Assembly: GCF_002288525.1 (NCBI RefSeq)
Contig: NZ_CP023067.1
Span: forward strand, 2,800,501-2,864,500
Length of the DNA: 64,000 nucleotides
Direction: 5' to 3'
Source of the DNA: Sinorhizobium sojae CCBAU 05684
GTDB taxonomy: Bacteria; Pseudomonadota; Alphaproteobacteria; Rhizobiales; Rhizobiaceae
Made by a program: the position numbers and the translations under genes. A model generated the notes under the pieces. That model was not told the DNA's origin, did no database searches, and saw only the letters and a list, made by a program, of their open reading frames with translations. The number at the start of each line of letters is the position of its first letter. Positions within the stretch are counted from its first letter, which is position 1. Shown here one piece after another: positions 46,497-55,823 of the stretch.

Positions 46497-47951
46497 CTAC
46501 GGCATTGCTCCCTTGATCGCGGGGTAGAGCCGCCGATAACGCTGATAGGCATCTTCGTAGGCGGCTACGAGAGATGCATCCGGCGCAATCGTTTCCGCCG
46601 TCTCGGGCGCCGTGCAGACGGCAAACGGATCAGCGTCGGTCGCGGCGATGAGCCCGAGCCGCGCCGCGCCGAAGGCCGCACCAAAATCGCCGTCCGCCGG
46701 CAGGTCGACCGGCAGGTCGAGCGCCGTCGCGACCGATTGCAGCCAGTAGCGGGAGCGGGAGCCGCCGCCGATCGCGGTGACGCGGGCGAGCGTCGTGCCG
46801 GCCGCCCGCAAGGCTTCCAGACTGTCGCGGATCGCGAAGGAAACGCCTTCGAGCACCGCCTGCGTCAGCACCGCTCGCGAGCTCTCGTGCCCGAGACCGG
46901 CAAAGGCGCCGCGGATCGCCGCGTCGTTGTGCGGCGTGCGCTCACCGGAGAGATAGGGAAGGAACGTGACCGAACCTGGCGCCTTGAGCTTACCGCCAAG
47001 CTCACCGGTGAGATCGGCGGCACTCCTGCCGGTAACGCCCGAATGCCAGTTCAGCGCGTCGGTCGCCGATAGGATGACGCCCATCTGGTGCCAGGTATTG
47101 GGCAGCGCATGACAGAAGGCATGAACCGCGCTCTCCGGATTGGGGAGGTAGCGCGAGTTGGCCGCAAAGAGCACGCCGGAGGTCCCGAGCGAGACGAAGG
47201 CATTCCCCTCGCTTACGGTGCCCATGCCGCAAGCCGACGCCGCGTTGTCGCCGGCGCCGCCGGCCACGACGACGTTCTCTCCCATGCCCCAGCGGCTCGC
47301 AAGGTCCGACCTCAATGTGCCTGCTCCTTCGGTCCCCTCGACGAGGCTCGGCATCTGCCGCTCCTCCAGATGAGTGGCTGCAAGCAGGCTCTCAGACCAC
47401 CCGCGCTTGCCCGTGTCGAGCCAGGACGTACCCGCGGAATCCGACATTTCCGACATGTGCTCGCCGGTCAGCCATAGGCGGAGATAGTCCTTCGGCAGCA
47501 GGACCCAGCGCACCTGCGCGAATATCTCCGGCTCGTTTTCACGCACCCAGGCGAGCTTCGGCGCGGTGAAGCCGGGAAAGACAATATTGCCGGTGAGCGC
47601 CCGGAATTGCGGATCGCGGTCGAGCGCGGCCGCCTCGCGGTGGCTGCGGGTATCGTTCCAGAGTATGCATGGCCGAAGCACGGCGTCATGCCTGTCGAGA
47701 AGCGTTGCGCCGTGCATCTGGCCGGAGAGGCCGATCCCGCGGACGGCGGCAAGCGCCCGCGGATGGGCCGCCTTGAGGCCGCCGATCGCCTCGTCGGCCG
47801 CACGAATCCAGTCGGCGGGGTCCTGCTCCGACCAGCCGGGATGCGGGCGTGACACGTCGAGACCGGCCGAGGCGGAACCGATGATGCGCTGGTCATCGTC
47901 GATCAGCATCGCCTTGACGCCGGAGGTGCCGAGATCCAGTCCGAGATACAT
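46497..47951 (-). CDS. xylB: xylulokinase
   Basis: Phosphorylates D-xylulose to xylulose-5-phosphate. A FGGY-family kinase of 484 residues: the N-terminal phosphate-binding YLGLDLGTSGVKAMLIDD, the mid-protein IGLSGQMHGATLLD, and C-terminal FGGY-like VTAIGGGSRSRYWLQSVA. The ATG at 47951 has AGGAG with a 7-nt gap, whereas the ATG two codons earlier would be too close. The LacI regulator gene is immediately upstream (10 bp), so lacI-xylB-xylA are probably one transcript. Confidence 0.96.
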   Translation of the reverse strand: MYLGLDLGTSGVKAMLIDDDQRIIGSASAGLDVSRPHPGWSEQDPADWIRAADEAIGGLKAAHPRALAAVRGIGLSGQMHGATLLDRHDAVLRPCILWNDTRSHREAAALDRDPQFRALTGNIVFPGFTAPKLAWVRENEPEIFAQVRWVLLPKDYLRLWLTGEHMSEMSDSAGTSWLDTGKRGWSESLLAATHLEERQMPSLVEGTEGAGTLRSDLASRWGMGENVVVAGGAGDNAASACGMGTVSEGNAFVSLGTSGVLFAANSRYLPNPESAVHAFCHALPNTWHQMGVILSATDALNWHSGVTGRSAADLTGELGGKLKAPGSVTFLPYLSGERTPHNDAAIRGAFAGLGHESSRAVLTQAVLEGVSFAIRDSLEALRAAGTTLARVTAIGGGSRSRYWLQSVATALDLPVDLPADGDFGAAFGAARLGLIAATDADPFAVCTAPETAETIAPDASLVAAYEDAYQRYRRLYPAIKGAMP

Positions 47952-47961
47952 GGGCATTCTC

Positions 47962-48999
47962 CTAAACCTGCCCGCTCGGCAGATTGTCCTTCAGGAATAT
48001 GTCGATGCGGATGCGCTCCTGCGCCGCAATCACCGCCAAACCATCCGCCTTGGCCTTGAGGACACGGATCGCGCTTCTGACCTCGTGGCCAGCATCCTGG
48101 TTGAGGAGCGCGTCGATCGTTCCGGACAGGAGCGCCGCGCGGCTATAGGCGGTCAGTTCGTGCGCGACCACGCAGATCGTCCCCGCCTTGCCCGCCTTCT
48201 CGAGCGCCGCGACGAGACCGCGATTGCCGGCGCCGATACTATAGATGCCGGCAAGATCCGGATGTGCGTCGATCAGCGCCGCAACCAGTTTCTCAGCAAG
48301 CGCCGCGTCGTCCTGGCCCTCGACCACCGGCAGCAGCGCGCGGGTGCCGAAACAGTCGCGCATCACGGCTTGGAAACCTTCGAGGCGATCCCTGTGGTCG
48401 CGTACGAGCATGGAGCCCGCCAGCACGGCCACCGGTCCCTCGCGGTTGCCGAGAAAACGCCCCATCAGACTGCCGGCCGTGCGCCCGGCGGCGACATTGT
48501 CGACCCCGGCGAAGTGGTCGCGCGCCGAACCGGGCAGGTCCGACACGAGGGTCACGACGGCAATACCGTCGTCGCGAAGACGCTTTACCGCGGCGGTCAC
48601 TTCAGGCGCTTCGATAGCGACCACGGCAACACCTGCCGGCTGCCGACGATGCGCCTCGGCGAGCGCCTCCGCCAATGCCTGCGCATTGAAGGCAGGTACC
48701 GTCAGAATTGTGATCTCCGTGCGCTCCGCCGCCGAGCGGACGGTCGCCGCCCTCACTTCGGCCTCAAGGCCGCGCATGAAGGAATTGTCGCCCGCTGGCA
48801 TGATGAAAATCAGCGGATAGGTGCGCCCCTTGGCAAGGTTCGCCGCCGCAACGTCACGCACATAGCCGAGCGTCTCGATCGCCTGCTCGACCTTGTCGCG
48901 CGTCACGGCCCTGACGCCCGGACGGTTGTTGAGCACCCGGTCGACGGTCGCCAGGCTGACCCCCGCTTCAGCGGCGATATCGTGAACGGTTGGACGCAT
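47962..48999 (-). CDS. LacI family regulator of the xyl cluster
   Basis: A 345-residue protein with the N-terminal HTH TVHDIAAEAGVSLATVDRVL (residues 4-23) and hinge, followed by the sensor domain starting YPLIFIMPAGDNSF. The ATG at 48999 has an excellent GGAGGAGAGG Shine-Dalgarno; the longer frame upstream is non-homologous. It lies 10 bp before xylB. A dyad at 49029-49052 is positioned for autoregulation. It may sense xylose or a derivative; the other candidate target is the palindrome at 44924. Confidence 0.92.
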   Translation of the reverse strand: MRPTVHDIAAEAGVSLATVDRVLNNRPGVRAVTRDKVEQAIETLGYVRDVAAANLAKGRTYPLIFIMPAGDNSFMRGLEAEVRAATVRSAAERTEITILTVPAFNAQALAEALAEAHRRQPAGVAVVAIEAPEVTAAVKRLRDDGIAVVTLVSDLPGSARDHFAGVDNVAAGRTAGSLMGRFLGNREGPVAVLAGSMLVRDHRDRLEGFQAVMRDCFGTRALLPVVEGQDDAALAEKLVAALIDAHPDLAGIYSIGAGNRGLVAALEKAGKAGTICVVAHELTAYSRAALLSGTIDALLNQDAGHEVRSAIRVLKAKADGLAVIAAQERIRIDIFLKDNLPSGQV

Positions 49000-49028
49000 C
49001 CTCTCCTCCTCGGGAACCCTTAGAGGAA

Positions 49029-49052
49029 TTTTTGATGTACGTAAATCAAAAA
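49029..49052. promoter_or_regulatory. dyad upstream of the xyl LacI gene
   Basis: TTTTTGAT and ATCAAAAA are perfect 8-bp arms around GTACGTAA, 30 bp before the LacI start codon. It differs from the CG-centred palindrome at 44924, so the two may bind different proteins. Confidence 0.5.
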
Positions 49053-49134
49053 TACGCCAACGGCGATAAACGAGGCGAAATAGCAACGTCTCAGTCGCTG
49101 TGTTTGCTCAGGGAACCACAGGGCGGCGAGGCGA

Positions 49135-49250
49135 GGTGAAGGTTGCCCCACTCTAACCCTTCTCCAGACAAGCGGCGAGTCCCTTTTCCAGCATGCATCA
49201 GCATGGGAGAGAAAGTGGCCGACAGGCCGGATGAAGGGCAAAAGGTATGA
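49135..49250. repeat. degenerate RIME-like element
   Basis: TTGCCCCACTCTAACCCTTC at one side and GGCCGACAGGCCGGATGAAG near the other carry recognisable pieces of the rhizobial mosaic repeat, with poor internal pairing. It marks the left border of the unusual acyltransferase/P450 patch. Confidence 0.5.
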
Positions 49251-49288
49251 GTTGAAGGGGGCGGAGCTGTCAGACCAAGGTTGCGCTG

Positions 49289-50257
49289 TCATGGTGCGCG
49301 AAGCGCATGGTCCAGGAAATACCATTGATCGAGGTTCTCCCTAATCACCCTTTCGACCACGTCGTTCAGCAGAAGGAGGTCCTCGCCCCGCCGTGCGCCA
49401 GGACTGTCTTCAGGCGGGAGCCGAATTGGGTCGAGCGAGCGCCATACGAAATTGAAGCCCTCGCCGCGCAAGCAATACCACGGACATATTGTGGCGCCCG
49501 TCACACGTGCCAAGCGGATGGCAACGCCGATATTCCCTTCGAGATGGGGTTTCCGTCCGAAGAAGGGTCCCCGGATTTTGCCGCCGAAACCCTCGTCGCA
49601 GAAGATGCTGACGACGCCACCATCCTTCAGGATCTTGATCGCGGGCTTAACGCCCGCCGCGCCGGGGGGCAGAAATCTTAGGCCAGCCTTGCGGCGAACG
49701 CGTTCGGCGATCCAGGCTTTTGCACGCCCTCTTGGAGGGACATAAAACGCGTGAACATTGATGCCGTGCAATACGGTCGGGGTGATTTCCCAGTTACCGA
49801 GGTGCATCCCGACCAGGATGACCGGCCCACGGTCAACGGCTTCGGCAATGATATCGAGTCCGTGGACTTCCACGCGCTCGGGATGGCGTTGGAGGCGATT
49901 GACAACAGAAAATTCTGTCATCAGCCGTCCCTGCGCACGGCAATTCCTGCGAAAAAGCTCGTCACGGTCGCGATCACCCATGTCCGGGCATAGTTGCCGG
50001 ATCGTGTCACGGGCACGATTCGAAGCGATCCTGTGAAAACGCGGCATCGCGAAGCTGCCGAGGCTCGCTCCGAAATTCGAGCAGGCATCCATCGGGAGAA
50101 GCTTGAGTCCGAAATGTACGAGCAGGTGGGTAACATTCCAAAAATTGTTCGTTACCACATGGCGCCAGAAATCGCGCGATCGCCGTCTCCCTGCCAGGAC
50201 ATCGGTAATCGTGGGGGCGCTTTGCTGGTAAAATATCCAGGCGCTCCGTTTCTTCAT
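49289..50257 (-). CDS. LpxL/HtrB-like lysophospholipid acyltransferase
   Basis: A 322-residue acyltransferase of the lipid A biosynthesis lauroyl transferase superfamily. The catalytic H-x(4)-E is in VILVGMHLGNWEITP, and later conserved pieces are VPPRGRAKAWIAERVRRKAG and VSIFCDEGFGGKIRGPFFGR. It probably moves an acyl chain from an ACP or CoA to a lipid acceptor at the inner membrane. ATG 50257 is my choice; GTG 50302 would overlap the P450 gene by 26 bp. It follows the broken P450 gene on the same strand, and the surrounding DNA is less GC-rich than the rest of the window, suggesting horizontal acquisition. Confidence 0.8.
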   Translation of the reverse strand: MKKRSAWIFYQQSAPTITDVLAGRRRSRDFWRHVVTNNFWNVTHLLVHFGLKLLPMDACSNFGASLGSFAMPRFHRIASNRARDTIRQLCPDMGDRDRDELFRRNCRAQGRLMTEFSVVNRLQRHPERVEVHGLDIIAEAVDRGPVILVGMHLGNWEITPTVLHGINVHAFYVPPRGRAKAWIAERVRRKAGLRFLPPGAAGVKPAIKILKDGGVVSIFCDEGFGGKIRGPFFGRKPHLEGNIGVAIRLARVTGATICPWYCLRGEGFNFVWRSLDPIRLPPEDSPGARRGEDLLLLNDVVERVIRENLDQWYFLDHALRAP

Positions 50258-50276
50258 ACGCGGCTTCGTCTGCCAC

Positions 50277-51699
50277 TCAGCGGTCGGCACGCGGCGTTCC
50301 ACTTCGTTTCTCGAGTGTGACCGGCAGGCCCCCTTTGGGCCGCAGCGTCAGACGGCAGACTGGTTCTAGTTTGTGGGTACTCGCGACGACGACGCGGAAT
50401 TGCTGGGCAATGATTGCCAGGCAGAGGACCGCTTCCGTAAGGCCGAAATGCAAGCCTGGGCACACGCGTGGTCCGCTTGCGAACGGTATGTAGCTATAGG
50501 GAGTCGGGCGGCGCCCGCCCATGAAACGCTCCGGTCGAAAATAATGCGGCTGCTCAAACAGGCTCCCCGTGCGGTGCAGCAGCCAGGGTACGATCAGCAC
50601 GAGGGAACCGCGCTGGGCGGCGATGTTGCCGATCATCTCGGCTTCACGGGTCTGCCGTGCCAGAATTGGGACAGGAGGATAGAGGCGAAGCGTTTCCTCG
50701 ATCACTGCCTTGCACAGTTCGAGCTGCGGTACGTCGTCTATCGTCGGAATCCGGTTGCCGCAAACACGCCCGATCTCGGCATGCACGGCCTCTTCCACCC
50801 ATTGTGCCCTGGACAACAGATACCAGGCCCAGGTCAAAGTCGAAGCTGTCGTTTCATGGCCCGCCATGAAAATAGTTGCGGCCTCGTTTCGCAGAGCGAC
50901 AAGATCGAGTTTCAGTTCCGGACTCTTCATCTGGCGGCGCACGAGAAGCTCGACCATCGAATTGTGGTCGCCGCGACCGGACAGGTGATCCTCCACAACC
51001 TTGTCGATGATCCGGTGAATGCGGCTAACGGAGCGACGCAGTGTCGGCGTGCGAAAGATCGGCAAGCCGTCGTCAAATCCGAGGAAGTAACCGATATTGA
51101 TGGAGTCGACCAGGGCCTGGTAACTGGTGAAGCCTTCTGTGACAGCCGCGGCGCTGTCGTCGCCGAGGTCGTTTCCAAAGACGCTTCGAGCGATGATCTC
51201 CGCAGTCAAGCCGGCCATCTCGTGAAGCGCGTTGACGGGTGTACCCTCGGGTATTCGCTTCCAGCGCTCGACGAGTTCGATCGACGTGCGCTCCATAATC
51301 GGACCGAAGGAAGGCACCCTTTTTGCGTGCACTATGTCGGTCACAAGGGGGCGGCGAGATAAAAAGCCCATCTCCAAGGAGGAATTCAAGCGCGCGACGC
51401 ATCTGTGGGGTCTTGCGCTGGAAGTTTTCGTGGCGCTTGACGACGACGTGCCGGATGAGTTCGGGCGAGTTGACGATGACGATCTGTCGACCGAGCACCC
51501 GTATCTCGGAAACTTTCTCTTTGTAGTCGCTTGCGCGCCAGATCGACAGAAAATCTTTTCTTGCTTGCACAAGCAGTTGAATCGGCTTCCCAGGCGGCCC
51601 GGTATAGTAGTCTGCTCTTGAGGGGGAGAACGATTTTCCTGACAGTTCCTCGGTAAATCCTATTGGCCTATTGAGCCATTGCAGCATCTTGCGTTCCAT
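50277..51699 (-). pseudogene. cytochrome P450 with frame-breaking deletion
   Basis: The N-terminal 113 or so residues (from ATG 51699, MERKMLQWLNRPIGFTEELS) and the C-terminal roughly 350 residues are in different frames. At about 51341-51362 the first frame reads GDGLFIS and then runs into nonsense, while the second resumes with RRPLVTDIVHAKRVPSFGPI. In intact relatives about seven residues (H/DGExWxxR-like) bridge these, so a roughly 20-bp out-of-frame deletion is inferred. All later P450 hallmarks persist: I-helix MAGHETTAS, ExxR in EETLRLYPP, and haem loop FASGPRVCPG with its Cys ligand. It was probably a monooxygenase working with the adjacent acyltransferase. A sequence error is possible. 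Confidence 0.8.
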
Positions 51700-51919
51700 T
51701 TCGGAGGAATCAGCAGGGGTGGAGAATATTGAGTTTTGGTTAGTATTAAACAGGCTCAAAATCCAGACCCGGTCGCGCTCGCATTTAATGCAGCAAACAA
51801 CAAATCCGCTTCTGTGTCGCGCTGCGCCAATTGAATGCACCGATCTGGGCCGGACGCCCCGCGGGGGGCGGCATCGCTTTCGTCTCTCCCAAGAGCAGTT
51901 TGCAGTCAGGGGGGATCTT

Positions 51920-53509
51920 CTAGTGGCCACCGTCTCCAGGCCCGGCGCCCTGCGGCTTGCTGATCATCAGGACGCCGGCGATCATCGCCAGGAACAGCAC
52001 TGTCAGGAGCAGGAAGATATCGCCGAAGGACAGGATCGTCGCCTGCTGCTGCACCGTCGTGGCCAGTTGCTTGAGCGCAACGGTCGCGCCGTCGAGGCCG
52101 TAGGCGTCGAAATTCGACGTCATGTTCTCCAAGCGCTCCACCGCCGCGGGATTACCCCATTGCACGTGCTCGGCAAGCCGGGAATAGTGGAATTGCTGCC
52201 GCTGCGTGAGAATCGTATTGATGACGGCAAGGCCGACCGCGCCGCCGAGATTTCGCGTCAGGTTGAACAGACCAGAGGCATTGCGGACGCGCTCGGGAGG
52301 CAGCGTGCCGAGGGCGATGTTGTTGATCGGCACCATGCAGAGCATCAGCGAGCTGCCGCGCAGGATCTGCGGGACGAGCAGTTCCCAGAAGTCCCAATCG
52401 CCGGTCAGATGGCTCATCATCCAGGTACCCGCCGCAAATCCGGCAAAGCCGATACTCATCATCAATCTGGGATCGACCCGGCCCGCCAGGAAGCCTGCGA
52501 CCGGTGCGGTGAGAAACATGGCGAGACCCGAGACGAACATGGTCTCGCCGATCATCAGCGAATCATAGCCGCGGATGCGCCCCAGATAGAGCGGATAGAG
52601 ATAGGTGAGCCCGTAAAGGCCGATGCCCATGACGAAAGAGAAGAGCGAACCCAATGTGAAGTTGCGGTTAACGAAGGCCCTGAGATCGACCACTGGAAAC
52701 TCCACCGCGAAAGCCCGGTAGAAGAACACGAGGGCGCCGAGCACGGTTGCGAACGCGCCCATGACGATGTGGTCGTCATTGAACCAGTCATTGGCGTTGC
52801 CTTCCTCGAGCACAAATTCGAGCGACCCCAGAAAGATCGCCATCGATAATAGGCCCCACCAGTCGAACTTCTTCATCAGCCCTAATTCCGGCTTGTCGAA
52901 GTCGATGTAGGTCCAGGTCAGCGATGCGACGATGATGCCCGGAATGACATTGACGAGGAACAGCCAGTGCCAGGAAAAGGCGTGGCTCAGATATCCGCCG
53001 ACCGTCGGGCCGATGGTGGGCGCCAACGTCGCGATCAGCCCGATGATCGGCGAGACGATATTGCGCTTCGACGGCGGGAAAATGGTGAAGGCGGCGGCGA
53101 AGACCGAGGGGATCATGCCTCCGCCGATAAAGCCCTGGATCGCACGATAGACGATCATCTGCTCGATATTGGTGGCGGTCGCGGCGAGCGCGCTCGCCGC
53201 CGTGAAACCGGCGGCGGCGACGGAAAAGAGCACGCGCGTCGAGACGATGCGGGCGAGCGTGCCCGACAGCGGGATCATGATGACCTCGGCGATCAGATAG
53301 GAGGTCTGCACCCAGCCGATCTCGTCCGAACCGGCGGAGAGCCCCGCCTGGATTTCGGCGAGCGAGGCAGAAACGATCTGGATATCGAGGATCGCCATGA
53401 ACATGCCGGCCACCATCGCTAAAAAGGCGATCAGCCGTTTCGGATCCATGCGTTCTTCCGCGCCGGCAGCATCTGCCGCCAAAACGCCCGCTGTTGCCGT
53501 TGCCGCCAT
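51920..53509 (-). CDS. emrB: EmrB-type multidrug efflux MFS transporter (DHA2)
   Basis: A 529-residue inner-membrane transporter with about 14 TM helices. The DHA2 pattern is clear: TM1 region LIAFLAMVAGMFMAILDIQI, then EIGWVQTSYLIAEVIMIPLS, and motif C-like IGLIATLAPTIGPTVGGYLS. The ATG at 53509 has AGGAG 8 nt before it; a GTG at 53518 would sit too close. It follows emrA by 23 bp. In S. meliloti the EmrAB pump is flavonoid-inducible and affects nodulation; the location here matches that known locus. Confidence 0.93.
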   Translation of the reverse strand: MAATATAGVLAADAAGAEERMDPKRLIAFLAMVAGMFMAILDIQIVSASLAEIQAGLSAGSDEIGWVQTSYLIAEVIMIPLSGTLARIVSTRVLFSVAAAGFTAASALAATATNIEQMIVYRAIQGFIGGGMIPSVFAAAFTIFPPSKRNIVSPIIGLIATLAPTIGPTVGGYLSHAFSWHWLFLVNVIPGIIVASLTWTYIDFDKPELGLMKKFDWWGLLSMAIFLGSLEFVLEEGNANDWFNDDHIVMGAFATVLGALVFFYRAFAVEFPVVDLRAFVNRNFTLGSLFSFVMGIGLYGLTYLYPLYLGRIRGYDSLMIGETMFVSGLAMFLTAPVAGFLAGRVDPRLMMSIGFAGFAAGTWMMSHLTGDWDFWELLVPQILRGSSLMLCMVPINNIALGTLPPERVRNASGLFNLTRNLGGAVGLAVINTILTQRQQFHYSRLAEHVQWGNPAAVERLENMTSNFDAYGLDGATVALKQLATTVQQQATILSFGDIFLLLTVLFLAMIAGVLMISKPQGAGPGDGGH

Positions 53510-53532
53510 TTCGGGCACTCCTCGCTTGTCGC

Positions 53533-54744
53533 CTACTTCGCCTCGGCGACCGTCGCGTCTTTCGGGGCCGTTCGGGTATCGACGTCCACCACGACGCTCA
53601 GTCCCGCACGCAAATTGCCTATGGCGAGCGCATCGGCCGGCAGCGTGATGCGGACCGGGACGCGCTGGGTGATCTTGGTGAAATTACCGGTGGCGTTTTC
53701 CGCCGGCAGCAGCGAGAAGACCGCGCCGGAGGCCGGCGAAATCGACGCGACCGTGCCTTCGATGGAGTGCTCATCATAGGCGTCGACATGGATCTGGACC
53801 TTGGAACCCGGCGTCAGATTCGCGATCTGCGTCTCCTTGAAATTGGCGTCGACGTGGAGCGCGTTTACCGGCACGAGCGCGGCGAGACGTTGTCCTGCGG
53901 CAACGAGGTCGCCGACCTGGACCGCGACATTGCCGATGATGCCGTCATAGGGCGCCTTCAGCACGGTGAAGCCGAGGTCGCGTTTCGCTTTGTCCCGGGC
54001 CAGTTCCAGCGAGCGAATGGCGCTTTCCGCTTCCTGGCGCTGGGCCTCGAGAACGGTGATATTGGCTTTGGCCGCAGCGATGTTGGCGTCCGCGCCGACG
54101 AGGTTTGCGCGTGCCTGGTCCAGCGCAACCTGTGCGCTGTCGCGCGCGGCGTCCGTTCCGAAGTCCTTGGACTGCAGCTCGCTGGCGCGCTTCTGCGCCA
54201 GTTCGGCGCCCCTGAGCGCCGCTTCGAGGGATTCCTTCTGCGCTTGCGCCTGGTTGAGGCTCGCCTTTGCGCCGGCGATCTGCGCGTCGAAGCGGCTGAG
54301 CGCCAGCTTCTGCGTCGAGATTTGCGCCTCGGCCTGCTCGGCCGCGATGCGATAGTCGCCATCGTCGAGCGTGACGAGCGGGTCTCCAGCCTTCACATGC
54401 TGGTTGGCGACGACATCGACTCCGGCGACATAGCCCGACACCTTTGGCGAGATGGTGGCTATGTCCGCCTCGATATAGGCGTCGTCGGTCGAGATCATGA
54501 AGCGGCCATGCGTCCACCAATCATAGCCGTACCAGCCACCCGCCGCGAGCAACGCCAAGCCCAGGACCGGAAGGATCGGGTTTCGACGCTTTTTCTCGGG
54601 CGCCGCCGTTTCGGTGGATGGGCGTTCCGTCGCCGACGGAGCCTCGCCTCGCTGAGCCTCGGCTTTGTTGGCAGAATCCGTGAGTTCAAAATGATCGTCG
54701 ACGGGACGGACGCGGGCAGCGCTTGAGGTGCTGTTGCTGGACAT
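53533..54744 (-). CDS. emrA: EmrA-type membrane fusion protein (HlyD family)
   Basis: A 403-residue periplasmic adaptor with one N-terminal TM helix (ILPVLGLALLAAGGWYGYDW, near residues 57-76), then the biotinyl-lipoyl-like domain (VSGYVAGVDVVANQHVKAGD), a long coiled-coil hairpin rich in Ala, Gln and Glu (residues about 145-265), and the beta-barrel end with FKETQIANLTPGSKV. It links EmrB to an outer-membrane channel. It is divergent from the TetR gene with 208 bp between. Confidence 0.93.
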   Translation of the reverse strand: MSSNSTSSAARVRPVDDHFELTDSANKAEAQRGEAPSATERPSTETAAPEKKRRNPILPVLGLALLAAGGWYGYDWWTHGRFMISTDDAYIEADIATISPKVSGYVAGVDVVANQHVKAGDPLVTLDDGDYRIAAEQAEAQISTQKLALSRFDAQIAGAKASLNQAQAQKESLEAALRGAELAQKRASELQSKDFGTDAARDSAQVALDQARANLVGADANIAAAKANITVLEAQRQEAESAIRSLELARDKAKRDLGFTVLKAPYDGIIGNVAVQVGDLVAAGQRLAALVPVNALHVDANFKETQIANLTPGSKVQIHVDAYDEHSIEGTVASISPASGAVFSLLPAENATGNFTKITQRVPVRITLPADALAIGNLRAGLSVVVDVDTRTAPKDATVAEAK

Positions 54745-54780
54745 GGGGATACCGGCTTGAATGACTGATTTAAATTGACT

Positions 54781-54794
54781 GAACCGTTCGGTTC
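54781..54794. promoter_or_regulatory. dyad 1 in the emrA/emrR intergenic region
   Basis: GAACCG-TT-CGGTTC, perfect 6-bp arms, 37 bp upstream of emrA and just before the -35 of the predicted emrR promoter. Probably a TetR-type operator. Confidence 0.65.
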
Positions 54795-54802
54795 GATGTC
54801 GC

Positions 54803-54831
54803 TTGACATAATGCCTTCATGACCGCATATC
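54803..54831 (+). promoter_or_regulatory. predicted promoter of the TetR gene
   Basis: TTGACA (54803-54808), a 17-bp spacer, and CATATC (54826-54831) read toward the regulator gene. The promoter lies between two related dyads. Confidence 0.65.
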
Positions 54832-54840
54832 AAGCGCAAA

Positions 54841-54858
54841 TCGAACCAATCAGTTCGA
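54841..54858. promoter_or_regulatory. dyad 2 in the emrA/emrR intergenic region
   Basis: TCGAAC-CAATCA-GTTCGA shares the GAAC/GTTC half-sites of dyad 1 and lies just past the predicted -10, where binding would block transcription. Confidence 0.6.
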
Positions 54859-54952
54859 AGCAAGGCGAGGTGACAAGACGAGGGAAAATGGGGCGCAGGC
54901 TTTCCCGGCGTCTCCCGAGAGCTACGCGAAGGAGTGGAGGAGCCCGGCACCC

Positions 54953-55642
54953 ATGATGTCGTCGAAAAGCGAACGGCAGGAGAGACACCTGCAGGAGCAG
55001 GAACAGCAGCGCGCAGGCGGCGGCCGGCGTCCCGCCGGCGCGGATCCGGTGAAGCGCGAACAGATTCTCGAGGGTGCCAAACGCGTATTCATGCGCAGCA
55101 ATTTCGATGCCGCCAGCATGAACGACATTACCCGCGAGGCCGGCGTCTCAAAAGGCACCCTCTACGTCTATTTCGAGAACAAGGAAGACCTGTTCGAGGC
55201 GCTGATCGCGCGCGAGCGCAGCCGCATCGTCAGCAGCATCAAGCAATTGCTGAACGACCATGACCCTATTGAGGTGGCGCTTCACGATTTCGGCGTGACC
55301 CTCGTGACCAGCATCACCTCCGACTACACGATCCGGGCGATGCGCACCGTACTCGGTGTCATCGACCGCATGCCGCGGCTGGCACAACGCTTCTTCACTG
55401 CCACGCCGGAAAACGGCTACACGGTGCTGAAGGCCTATCTCGACCGGCAGGTGGCCACGGGCACACTGTCGATCGACGATACGGAACTGGCGGCCAAACA
55501 GTTCATCGAGCTTTCGATGGCCGGGCTTTTCAAGGGGCGGCTCTTCGGCATGTGCGATGCGGTGTCGGCCGAGCAGCTCGAAAAGAACGTCTCGTCGGCC
55601 ATCCGCGTATTTCTGGCCGCCTATGGCCGGGAAGCGCCCTGA
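54953..55642 (+). CDS. emrR: TetR family regulator of emrAB (EmrR-like)
   Basis: A 229-residue repressor-type protein. The HTH is near residues 36-80 (EQILEGAKRVFMRSNFDAAS, then MNDITREAGVSKGTLYVYFE), and the C-terminal part forms the ligand pocket, ending VFLAAYGREAP. ATG 54953 or 54956 both have GGAGGAG in front. It is divergent from emrAB with two shared dyads in between. In S. meliloti the corresponding regulator is reported to respond to flavonoids; ligand here is inferred from that locus. Confidence 0.9.
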   Translation: MMSSKSERQERHLQEQEQQRAGGGRRPAGADPVKREQILEGAKRVFMRSNFDAASMNDITREAGVSKGTLYVYFENKEDLFEALIARERSRIVSSIKQLLNDHDPIEVALHDFGVTLVTSITSDYTIRAMRTVLGVIDRMPRLAQRFFTATPENGYTVLKAYLDRQVATGTLSIDDTELAAKQFIELSMAGLFKGRLFGMCDAVSAEQLEKNVSSAIRVFLAAYGREAP

Positions 55643-55823
55643 TGACGCATGTTACTAAGCCGGGCCCCGCATCGGGCATACATTCCCTATGGTTTCCACC
55701 ACGGCCCGGCACGGAAGAGCACTCGGCAGACACCGCCGCTAAATGCGCGGCGGCGCTTGCGACTTTCAGAAGTATGGCTAAATACTGCGGCGATCTCGCA
55801 TATCGAGAAAGGAAAGATCGCCG

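Noticed and set aside
45026-46516. A plus-strand open frame opposite xylA
   Set aside because: No domain character and fully antisense to xylose isomerase.
51700-51919. Possible extra gene upstream of the P450
   Set aside because: The AT-rich stretch has an open frame only because it continues that of the P450; no homology or ribosome site was visible.
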